This document shows, one piece after another, positions 46,462-57,032 of a stretch of 64,000 nucleotides of DNA. This DNA is from Tricholoma matsutake. Taxonomy: Eukaryota; Basidiomycota; Agaricomycetes; Agaricales; Tricholomataceae. The stretch lies in NCBI GenBank assembly GCA_026075535.2, contig AP026550.1:7874001-7938000 (forward strand), in the 5' to 3' direction. Under the pieces are notes generated by a model. That model had not been told where the DNA came from. It was given only the letters and a program-made list of their open reading frames with translations, and made no database searches. Both the position numbers and the translations under genes were made by a program. The number at the start of each line of letters is the position of its first letter. Position 1 is the stretch's first letter.

Positions 46462-46624
46462 CTTAAAGGGGCAGCTGAAGCCACACCCTGTTCTTTCAAG
46501 CCTCTTTTCAAAGTCCTGTAAAAGGAATAGCATGTTAGTATACCATAATGATGATAAAAAAGAAACATACCTTAAAGGGGCAGCTGAAGCTGCACCCTGT
46601 CCTTTCGAGCCTTTTTTCGAGGTC
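46462..46624 (-). repeat. Tandemly duplicated 54-bp exon with its intron
   Basis: Exons 46571-46624 and 46462-46515 are each 54 bases, phase 2 at both ends, flanked by ACAG and GTATG. They encode RTSKKGSKGQGAASAAPLR and RTLKRGLKEQGVASAAPLR. The repeat unit including intron is 109 bp. Because 54 is a multiple of three and both ends have the same phase, the copy adds 18 residues without a frameshift. Confidence 0.75.
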
Positions 46625-47059
46625 CTGTAAAAAGGAACAGAATGTTAGTACCATAATGGCTGGATAGAAGAGCTGGGTTACTTACCTTTTGCTACCTTTC
46701 CCCTTCCCAGACTGTTCCTCTTCTTCCTTCTCCTCATCTCGCTTCACTTTCTTTGAGCCATCCTTTTTTGAGTGCTGATATGGCACATTTGTGGGTTCAC
46801 AATCCCAATTTGGGCTGGGATTTCAATGGTGTTGGGCTGGATCCCTTGTTGTGTGTGTTGGCACTGGTGGTTGGCATGGTTTTTGATGGGGGTGGTTGGC
46901 AGATGGGGTCACAATGTGTCAGTGGTTGGGTTACTGTGGTGTGCTTGTGTGTGAGAGTGCTTGTGATGACACATCACACAGCTGTGATGCGCTATTACTG
47001 ATGAAGATTTGTTACCACGCACCTTAATTTGGTAATAAAAGTGTCAAATGTTGGGTAAA

Positions 47060-47125
47060 GAGAATGACTTGGTAGCTAAGTGGTTAAATGTGCTGTTCTA
47101 TTTATGGTTCAACCCATGGTCGAGT
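47060..47125 (+). other. tRNA-like or SINE-like promoter boxes
   Basis: TAGCTAAGTGG (47073-47083) matches a polymerase III A box, and GGTTCAACCC (from 47106) a B box. The spacing is about 10 bases shorter than in a normal tRNA and no acceptor stem is visible. It may be a SINE head or a decayed tRNA. Confidence 0.35.
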
Positions 47126-47130
47126 GTTTT

Positions 47131-49073
47131 ATTCTTGTTGGATGTAAAACTTTTATTTGGTAAAGCATGTGCTGTCCAGTTTGTCTGGTTGTGCAGTTGG
47201 TCATGTGTCTGGGTGACTCCAGTGAATCCAGTTGTGATGAGTCCAGTCAGTTCCAGGTGTAAATTGGATCCTTATTCTGACTGGAATTGTGCTGCATAGG
47301 GAAAACTACATACAAAAGAAATTCCACCGGATTCCAGAAATTCCAGAAATTCTGGCTGGACAAACTGGAATCCAACTGGAATAGGTGGGGGAGTGTAAAG
47401 TACTCATGGTATGGTAGGACCAATGCATCAGTGTCAAGGTACTAGTGCCACAGATCTATGGAAAAGTTGCTGTACACCAGTGCTCCACAGTTGGGGAATA
47501 TCCTGTTTCATTGCAATGGGATGAAAAGAAACGTGTCTAGAGTTGTGGGGGCTACTATCAACAAAGGTGCCATAGACAATTGCAAGTGGAAGACCCCAAC
47601 TATGAACTCATTTTGCAAATATTCACCTCTCTGATCTGTAGGGTTCATAGTTCAGCTAATTGTAACATGGAAGGCACCCATCTGGGAACTGAAATTACTA
47701 AATCTTCTCGTTGCCTTGAAGAAGACCTGCACTGGTGCATGATTCGAGACATGAAGGCAGACATGTAATGAGCTAGAAGCAGAAATCATATTGTCCTCCA
47801 TATATCTCCAATGCCAGCTTCTGCAAGAGAATCATGTAGGATCTCAATCAATCATTAGCCCAAAACTTGTGAGGGCATAAATTCATTGTCAATTCATTGT
47901 TACACATTGCAATGAATGAGGCTGACCTGGGACCATTGGGAGGTGATGGGTATGCCAATCATGAAACTGCATTCATGTCTCTCAGGCTGCAGTATCTGAG
48001 ATCATTAGCCGAACACCGTCTATTCCCTATGACTTCTTCCCAAAATGGAGGAGTACCAAAGATGACTGGTTGAATATGTTGTTGGTGATGTTGGCAAGGA
48101 GCTTGAGAAGACACAAACTTTGAGTTGAATGGTGTTCAGTGCTGGTTGCACACGAAATGACAGCCCAAGCAAAGGAAAGAGTTGGGTTTATCGTTTTGGA
48201 GGGAGAAAATCTCTCAAAGAAGAGTGTTGGTCGAGGAATCTATCAGAGTGATGCAACAATATATATGTTGGTTGCTAGAGGCCAGTCACATTCTCACATT
48301 CTTGAATATGCCAAGAATTCAATATAATGCAAACTTTTAACATGGTATCTCATCCACCACATGATATAATTGATGGCATAACATTTAGGTATTGTGATCA
48401 GTGGTTGTATCCACCCTCATGTTCCCAGTCTAATTTCCACCTCACCTTCGACCCATCCCATGAGGCTTCCAAGTTACAATCCAGCTTTGGCCAGACAGAG
48501 TAGTACCACTGCTGCTCTGAGTGATTCCACCCCATGTCACCACGATTCCTTCATTGAACCACCAGCTTGCACATAGGTACTAGTTCTGGTTCTTCTTCAT
48601 CCTTTCTTTGTTTGAACAGTGACAAGGCATTTGGAAATCAACTGAAGGAAGTTTGAAAAGAGGTCTTTGCTGCCACTTCAGGCACTGTGGCAGTAGAAAA
48701 TACAAAGCTATCTTTGTGAAGATTAATATTATTGTCTCAATAGATGGAATTTCAATGGACATACCATCAGGATCTCCACTCGCACTCAAACTTGTGTTGC
48801 CTTCACTGCATTCTTTATTTTTGTTCCAAGCATCACTGGCTTGCTTGTTGCCTTCTCCATTTCCTGGCTGAAGGTTTTGATTAGCGAGATTCAGGCTAGG
48901 GCAGCTAGAGATCCAGAGGGGTTTCTCTGTACGTATATTGGGCACATAATGCTTCGCACTTGTCAGTTAAACAAGCTACCCAGCAATGTATTTGGTGACG
49001 ATATATAAAAGGTACCGGGGGTGTCACCTGTGTATGTGAGCATTCCCTTAACATTCATGAAAAGAATGAATGA
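47131..49073. other. Decayed coding remnants, no intact gene
   Basis: Around 48030-48327 on the plus strand, pieces such as YDFFPKWRSTKDDWLNMLL and VLVAHEMTAQAKERVGFIV followed by ENLSKKSVGRGIYQSD look like real protein separated by stops; the family is not recognised. The rest shows no gene. Confidence 0.35.
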
Positions 49074-50060
49074 TCAAAGACTTACTCTGCTGATGGACTC
49101 GGCTACCTCCACTGCTATTCCATATTCTGCTTTGATGTCCAAAACATTGTAATATTTTGGGGCTTGATAGTCGCCAGGAGGCCATCTATTGATTGTTGTA
49201 CTCAATGAATGGTAACAAGATGAAGTACTGTCCCAGTTATCATATCTAGATTGATGAGTCACAACCCATTGCTTTGTGACCTAGTATATCAAAATTTGGC
49301 TCATCAGTGATCTCAAGAACTTGAAAAGCAGAGTGACATACCTCATCGTCAGCTATCTCAGTCATTGTATTTGTCAGTTTGCCAGCGGTATAGCCAACTG
49401 TTGCTGTAGGCTTTCCTCCTCCCAATCCAAACAAAGCAGTCACATTTTTTGAATGCTCATTACTTCTAATCAGCTTGAACTTGACATTTGGTTGATCATA
49501 CCCCCAAGAGATACTTCCAGATAGGTAATTAGCATCAAGGTCACATGAGAAAGAAAAATTGCCTGTGTACAGATATTCGGTGTGTAGATAGTTACTTCTA
49601 TTTGCCAGAAACCCCACAGACCCTACTGCTCCATCAACTTTGACAGAGCAGCTACTTCTTGTCTCAAGATAAACATGACCTTCAATCGATGATGGCTCAA
49701 AAATTGTCACTTTAGGTCCTGATTGGTCCTTCAGATTTGGTAATGTAGAACTGAAGCAAATGATAAAGACATGATCCAGACAAGGACATCATGATACAAA
49801 CCTTGACTTTTGTTATAACTCGCAGGAAGTGACCCTTGTTCTCACCATTGACCAAAAGCATCAAAGTAACATCCGTGCTGTGAATGATACTCTTTTCATT
49901 CGATGATCCTTGCAGTGGTGGAGATGGGGTGGTGTTGGTGGAGAGATTGGGGGATCTTCCTCATCATCTGATCCCATGTCCCCTTTGTGGTGCATATCCA
50001 AGGGACTCAGACCCTTCTTAGGACCATGAGTAGCATGGTGAGTTATCTGACCTGGGAAGC
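49074..50060 (-). pseudogene. Remnant of an uncharacterised multi-exon gene
   Basis: Two adjoining minus-strand frames, 49710-49246 and 49262-49074, are parts of one protein: the first has FSFSCDLDANYLSGSISWGY, LFGLGGGKPTATVGYTAGK and DDEVCHSAFQVLEITDEP; the second continues SRYDNWDSTSSCYHS and YYNVLDIKAEYGIAVEVA. A frameshift near 49255 separates them. Upstream, an acidic/Pro stretch (about 50060-49900, HGPKKGLSPLDMHHKGDMG then DDEEDPPISPPTPP) probably belongs to the same gene. I do not know the family. Confidence 0.4.
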
Positions 50061-50250
50061 TGGTCTGTGCTGGAGTGTTCTATGAGCTGCCACTGCCTTC
50101 TCCACTGTCTGAATTATGCTTGTGCTCTCTGTGAACCACATAAGACTCAGAGCTATCTAGAAGAGGCTCAATGTAAATTCACTGACTTGAAATGAGGAGA
50201 TGGATCATCTTCGAGAGGCCTCATGATAACAGGAAAGCCAGAGAGCTCTG

Positions 50251-53200
50251 AAAGCTCATTAGCCATCTGGATTAGGTGTATAGTCATATTTCCAAAAATG
50301 ACCAATGCCACTGACTCAATGGAAAGCATTGAAGCAATTGGCCCACCTATGTTCTGCCTTCAAAGCAGAACCAACCACTAGATCCTGGCAGGATGATATA
50401 TAACTACCTGTACCTACCATTTATAGCTGTTGCATGTACAGATATTGTTAGAGTATAAATTGATGTATCAGACAAACTGTAGTTATCGTCCTGTCATGCA
50501 CCTCAGGTCCATGTCTCACATGACATTCAGCAGGTTGCTGGACGTCATGCCACCAGTTGGTTGCGTGCCCTCAGGATAATTATAACACATCATCTCATGT
50601 TCAGATCTCCCACTAGAGGTTGTGCTTCTTATACAATTGATGCTCAAATAGTGGACTTCTATTCCTCCTATTCTTGGTTTGATGGGCCCTCAATGTTTTG
50701 AAAGTCTTTGCTTTGTGATGGATTCCATCAGTGTGTTTGATTCCAGTCAATTGATATTCATATGTTTTTTTTTCTTTCCATTTCTCTAGTAGGCAATATA
50801 TTGTGGTAATCTACCCAAAATACTAGTGTGGATGTGTTTGCACTGCCCATTTCACTCCTCTCACCCTCAACCAGCTGTTGCCCCATCATTCTGGGTAGCA
50901 TCCACATGGTTCCCATCATCCTGGGTATTGCCTGGGGTATTGCAGCATTGTCTCCATCATACCGGTATTGCCTGTGCTGTTGTCCTGGTTGTCCTGGGTA
51001 GCACCTGCCTTGGCCCCATTATTCTGGGTGTCACCCCTTCATCCTGGGTATTGGTTGTCCTCATCGTTGCACCGTCACCTGGTGGAGTCCCGTCATACAC
51101 ATCCATGGTTCTCAGGTGTATTTTGATGAAGTGGGATGACAACAAACTGGAAGGGGTCGGGGAGAGAATTGAGGGAGGGGGGTGCACTGTCTTGATCTCT
51201 ATGCAGGGGTATGAGTTCAATGCATATTGATATAGGATACTCACTTTGAAACTGGTGATTAACTGATGTTACCCTCATCCAACACCTGTATCACCAAACC
51301 CAAACCTGCCTGCTTTCCATGGTGCCCTTCTGCTGCTTATTTTAGTTTCCTCGAATGCAAGAGCCAGCTGTTGTGCGGTGGTCATTGCATCACCAGTTAC
51401 CACTCTGGCATTCATCACTCTGGTTGTGCTATGTCGAGGCTGGAGAATTATTTGATAGAAATGAAAACATGTGCATGGCATGCTCATCTTAGGAGATTTG
51501 AATAATCATCATTAATGGTGGTACAAGAAAATGACAAGTTGGATGTTGGAAAGGGTGTACTGCCACAAGTTCTCATGCCTCATCAATGGAATCAATGATG
51601 ACGGGAGCACCAGTGTACTCCAACACAGTCATCTGAGGACCAAAAAAGTGTCGGTATACGATATATTATCATAGTAGACTATATCAGTTGTTTAATCTCA
51701 TCAGGAGGTTGAGAGATGAGTAAAAGTCAGACAAAGCCATTGAAATGCTAAAAGTTGTGCTAAAGCTACTATGGCAGCCACTTACATACCACTGTTACAC
51801 ATATGCAAATGGACTCAAATTTTTCAATCTTGCAGGTGTTGAGGTATCATTATCTTCTGGTTTGTTGATCCCCTACTTACTACTATCATGCTCGACATCA
51901 TCGATTGGGATATCACACTGTTGTCTGAAAAGTCTGAACCTTCCTAAGATGAGTCAGACTCGGAGTTATACATGAGCTGGTAGGCATGAGTACCACAGTT
52001 GGTACCAGTACTGTACTGACAGTTTGTACATGAACAGAAAAAGGTACATATGCAAATCACAAATTAACCTGAGAATAATTGGATGCGGCAAGGTTATGTG
52101 CACATATTGGGGGTGCTGAATTCTGATCAAGTTAAGCTGAAGAATACCATGTGTGCATCCACTACAACAGAAGGGTGAACAAGCATCAAGTTACCAATGA
52201 TCTGGATCATGATGGTGAGCTTCCATCTGCCATCATATAATCTGTAAGTAATATGCATTAAAGTATGTTTTCTGTCCCTAGAAGACAGTGCTTTGCTGAG
52301 TCGAGGCTGGGGTACTAGTAAGGGGTTCACCATCCTCTTGAAATTGATGCAAACCTTTACATACAAAAAAGAAAAAGAAACCAAAAATAAGAATATGTTT
52401 CCATGAAACAGAAACATATTCTGTGGAAAAAACATGAGAGTTACAACACAATCAACAGAGGACAGAACGTCAGGAACTGTCAAATCTGCTATAAATAATA
52501 TGGGCCCAGTGTGGAACAAAATCCCATCAGTTCCCAATCATATCCAGGAACATCCATTGGTTTGATTGATATACAGAAGAACCCTAGATAAAAAAGGATT
52601 TATTGCAGGGCGGGGGGCACAACAATATGGCCAGTGGGAATGTGCCCAATGAGCAGGGCTGCCATGGGAGCCATGCACCAGCTTTCAACCTCACATGTAT
52701 TCATTATATATCAGGTAGACCTGTAATGACAGCCCCACATGTAACAGCTATAAACTGTCACTACAGTACATTTTATATATGAAAATGATGTAATAGCATG
52801 AACCAACAACTCATGGTCATAGTTCTCATCAATCCATGCATCAGCCAGGTCAGAATCATACACTGACAACATGCAACCCCCATCCCACCTATTGAAACAA
52901 GGAAAATCACTTGGACTGCCCAAAGTTGCTTGACTAAAAAACAGAACCCATTAAGTATATTAAGTAAATTCATTGATTTATGTTCTCACCTGCTAGGGGT
53001 ACTTTCTTTCTTTGGCCAGCAAACCACAAATGCTGCATCTGCTACTTCATCCTCCAGGAATATTGCACTTTGATCTTGTTCCTGATCAAGATTCTCATGT
53101 AAACTCTGAATGATATGATCCAAGTCATGCTGCCCCAAATTTAGTAGGGTAGAGGGATTAGCAAGAGATCCTACACATGTCAACAGAATCACTTACATAC

Positions 53201-53635
53201 TAATGACAGGGAGATGCCACACAACAATCAGCAAAAGGTCCTACATATGTCAAACAGAATCACTTACTTCCTAACAGCAGATGCCACATGATTATTATCA
53301 GGTGCTTTGTCTATCCATCCAAGAAATATGCTCACATTCTGTACAAAGACATCATTTATATTTCAATTCAATCTTCAATCAATTACATTTCACAACTCAC
53401 CTTCTGAGAAGCAGGATCAGTCATGTCAGCTAGCTAATTCAAATACCAAAAAAAACATATTCAGCTAACTTTCTGCCTAGGCAGAACCACACCTACTTTC
53501 TAAGTGTAGTAACAAAATCAACAAGAATGCTTCAATGTTTATAAATGCTCATTTACCTGCACCTCATTCAATATTTGATTGAAGCTTCCTATCACATCTG
53601 TCCACTGAACAGGGCTTTCCTTTGCCCAATATACA
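50251..53635. other. Repeat-like region without recognised gene
   Basis: Contains a degenerate CATCCTGGGTATTG-type repeat (about 50880-51090), a perfect 12-bp hairpin AGAATATGTTTC / GAAACATATTCT at 52390-52422, and short minus-strand frames (53192-52986 and 52923-52711) that might be exons of the NACHT gene to the right but are not recognised. Confidence 0.35.
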
Positions 53636-55120
53636 TTAGTAAATACTCCATACTTTCCATAACAGAAGACTTACTGCCATTTTTGCCACCACTGATTCAC
53701 AATCTGTATACATGGCCTTTACACCAGCAAAATCCTTTAACCCATATATCCAAAGTCTCTGCTGCTCCATCTTCCTTATTAGCATGACCACATCACAATT
53801 GGCATTCATGGAACCAACTGTTGCACCATGTGAGAGTGCCAATGAAAAGTGATAACACCAGTTTTGGTAGGCATAGATCAGATGTTGACCACCTTCATAA
53901 TTCATCCCAATCAACTGCAAACAGGCAACCAGAATAGAAACATGGTACACTTGGGGATCCAAAAAGTGTTCCTCTGCCTGGTTGTAATCTGTGAGGAGAT
54001 GCATGATATGGGTGAACTGACTCCTGATCAGTATTAGGAATCACAAAAACAGACTGGCATCCATGCAATACTAGGTGAATAAGGCCAGGTTGTAGCTGTA
54101 GGAGCTGTCCCAGTTCACTAATGGTAAGAGGGTGTCGAAGTATATGATGGTACCAATCACTCGTTCTGAGTACTGGAACTTTTGAGCTGCAGATAGAACC
54201 TGAGAATAGAGAGGATCAACACCACCATGTATTGTCATGGCTGTTCTGAGTCTTTCTTGTGGATGGCCTGTTTTGTCAGCTATGAACTTGACAAGTGTTG
54301 ACACATAGATGAATAAACCATCTGATTGGTGGACCAGCTTGTTGAGTTCTTCATCTGATGGCCAAGGATGCACCACATCTTGCATAATGTCATCATTTTG
54401 ATCACATATTTCTGCAAGGTCCCTTTCTAAGTATTTCTGAACATCAGCATCAGCACAGAAGTCACAGAGCAAGAGAAAATAAGTTTTCTGTTTGACCAAG
54501 GAGGTTTCAAATGTTTGTTGGATATGAGGCTCAGGCTGGCTGGTAAAGAGGAATCAAAAGGGGAGGGAATTCGTGGTGTCAACAAGAAGCTGGATGAGCT
54601 CCTGTATAAGATCATCATCACTACTCTCATTGAGACCATCGATAACAATGATCTTGGGTTGGATGAGTCCTGGAGTGGTAGGGAAGGGATGGAGGATGAG
54701 CCTATTGACCTGATCACGCAAACACAGATGAGGAGCAGAGTGATCGCCAGCTAAATCTTGCCACATTGCAGGAATGGATTTGGCAAGCTGGTATGCAAAT
54801 CATGGGACAAACTTGGTTGTATCGCTGCAATAGTGCTTGCCTCTTGAGAAGAAAAAACTAAAGGCAAGCCAATTATGATCATCACACTGTTTTGCGATGG
54901 TGTGTGTGATTGTAGACTTTCCTGAGCCAGCAGGTCCCTCAAGCCAGCACACTGGATAGTTGATCTCTCCCCCACACCATGCCGATATCTTTCTTAAGAC
55001 TTCCTCACAAGTGTCCTCTAGACAAATGGATGTATGCTCCAATTCATGTTCCCTATAGTTATAAGCAGCATTGAAGGCTGTGTGCTCCTTAAACTTGTCA
55101 AGAATGGACACTGGTTCCAA
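53636..55120 (-). pseudogene. NACHT NTPase (NLR-type) gene, broken
   Basis: A frame from 55120 to about 54135 carries a NACHT nucleotide-binding domain: Walker A WLEGPAGSGKST, then FSFFFSRGK, Walker B PKIIVIDGLNE, FLFTSQPEPHI (sensor region) and a helical part (DGLFIYVSTLVKFIADKTG). Two TGA stops interrupt it (54800-54802 and 54554-54556); at the second, family members have Arg. After a frameshift near 54133 the line continues as SELGQLLQLQPGLIHLVLHG, and after another near 54000 as DYNQAEEHFLDPQVYH. STAND NTPases with NACHT domains act in fungal self/non-self recognition and programmed death; agaricomycetes have large, fast-changing sets. No N-terminal effector domain or C-terminal repeats could be assigned. 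This copy should be dead. Confidence 0.82.
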
Positions 55121-57032
55121 GTGGTGTCAGCAAGATAAGTTACCCATATGAGCTAGTACTCACAGCTGCTTGCATAGTCAAGGTTATCCACCCCAACATC
55201 AATGAACTTACCCCCCCCCCCAACATCGAAGAACTGACCCCCAGTAGGGTGTAGCACAGGTATGGGTAAACCTGCGGTAAATGGCCCACAGGTTGGACAG
55301 GTATGGGTATGGTTGCCAAAATGCCAGACCTGTGACATACCATACCTGTTTTGGTGGTGTGATGGGTATTGATGGGTTGCTTGAGTTGCCGGATCTGGCA
55401 GTTGCCAAACTACTGATCGACTTCAGATTTCTGGTTCCTCTTCACCCATGGGCATCGCCCATTGTAATAGTAAGTTTTTTGTTTCTTTCAACTAACTACA
55501 TGTGCTCTTTTCTAGGGTACAGTGTCAGCTCAACAACAGTAAGTTGTTTATTTCTTTCAATTAACTAACTGTTTCTTTTTTCTAAAGGTTCTATCTATGT
55601 TGTAACAATGAGACAGTGCCAAGACACCTAGGACAACGACCATGACAGGACCAGGAGAACCCACTGCTGTGAGCCCCTGCTTGCAGGGTGGATGAGTTAT
55701 GAAGGAAGCAATGACAAATGGCCCAGCACCCACCCTAGCCCTGCAAGCCACTGCTCGTGGGGTGGGTCGCAGGTGCTAGCAGCCGACAACAAGGGACAAT
55801 GGGAAGGGGAACAACAAATGATGAGTGGGAGATGGGGACACAAGGGACGAAGGGAGGAGAATGACAAAGATGATGACAAACCATGCAGGGCAGAGGATGA
55901 CAATGACAATGACAAATGATGAGCGACAAACTACCACCACCACCACAGCACCCCCATCCACCACCAAGAATGACTGTTCGCAGGGTGGAAATGGGGAGCA
56001 ATGAGATGGGATGACAACACCAGGGGACAGGGACAGAGAGGGGGATGAATGACCATGACATGGGCGGCAATGATGATGATGGCAACAAGGAAGAGGATGG
56101 TGATGGGGCAAAAAAAAAAAAAGCCCCAAGAGATGCTGCCATCTCTTGGGCCATAGGTAAGTTGGTTTTTCCTTTCTCATTTCATTTTCTTGTTACTATC
56201 AACAAAGGTTTTAGGTAGTGATTTTACTATTGATGATGATGAGGGGGGAGGGGACAAGAATGGTCAAGAACAACAGGGAGAACAAGAATGAAGGGGGGGG
56301 ATAAGGGGGGGACAAGAACAGGGAGGATGAGAATGATGGGAGATGAGAATGATGACAACAAACCACCGACAAGTGAGAAGGGCACCACCATGATGACCTC
56401 TTGCCCCTTGCTGTCTCACTATGAGCGAGACGGTGGTTTTTTCTTTTTGTAGTATTGTATAGAATTATTAAGTAAATAAATCCCTCCATCACGCGAGATG
56501 AGGGACAAGGTGTATCTTTTTGCATGTGGATGATAAGCATGATTAAACAAAATCCCATTGCTCATGTTATTCAAATTTAAAAAAGTATCTATAGCTTAGG
56601 TATTATGTACAGGGTGTAGTTAAGTTAGAAGGGCTTATACCATACAAACACAGGATGTTTAATAGCATAGAACATCAAATTCAAGGCAATATCCACAGTG
56701 TATATATGTGGTGTCACACCTGCAGTGTTTCATGACAGACCATGGTAAAAACCTGTCACCATGGTTGCAGTGTTAGAACAGGTGCAGTGTGTGAAATCTT
56801 ACCCACGGTGTGACCCATGCTACACCCTAACCCCCAGACACATGCACATGTGCTGTGTTCAAAAACAAAGGCATTCTGGACAGGAAAATGGAGTCAGTCA
56901 GGACCTGTGGATATTTATGAATAATCTGAACTGGCCTTGAAGATTGATTTGACTGTAACTTGTGTAAGGTTTATCAATGAGATCGAAGTGTTACTCTATG
57001 TCACTTCTCATGACCCTTTACAGTGCTTTCGG
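55121..57032. other. Low-complexity and repeat DNA, no gene
   Basis: Holds a C-run at about 55210-55221, several ACAGGTATGGGTA-type words between 55225 and 55345, purine-rich GACAA/GGGGGAC tracts (55780-56350), and two copies of the dispersed hairpin motif. The many frames rich in Ser, Pro and His are by-products of composition. Confidence 0.5.
55667..55760. repeat. Two copies of the dispersed hairpin motif
   Basis: CTGTGAGC-CCCT-GCTTGCAG (55667-55686) and CTGCAAGC-CACT-GCTCGTGG (55741-55760), each next to GGGTGG or GGTGGG. Same 8-4-8 layout as at 1451-1646 and 11729. Confidence 0.55.

Larger units (their letters stand above)
44026..46800 (-). pseudogene. Large Lys/Glu-repeat gene of unknown function, disrupted
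   Basis: Minus-strand pieces join into one multi-exon gene. A first visible exon (about 46800-46686) is basic/acidic (KRDEEKEEEEQSGKGKGSK). Two duplicated 54-bp exons follow (46624-46571 and 46515-46462), then a long exon from 46410 with a Pro patch and five copies of NNDEEAQD, then small exons (45522-45472 and one ending near 45564), and the exon from 45437 containing MGRVHIYNSLVDSIEVKPFWI and later DLLEWLANG before the Lys/Glu tail. The last part of the gene is at 37605-37651. Two stops in the same frame, TAA at 45027-45029 and TGA at 45021-45023, precede DEDIEWIKRKKDYI; they are either mutations or part of an unnoticed intron. With the gypsy insertion the gene is broken. No domain I can name. 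Confidence 0.65.

Noticed and set aside
50826..51230. A coding region rich in Pro and Ser
   Set aside because: The frame follows a degenerate CATCCTGGGTATTG repeat and has no family features.
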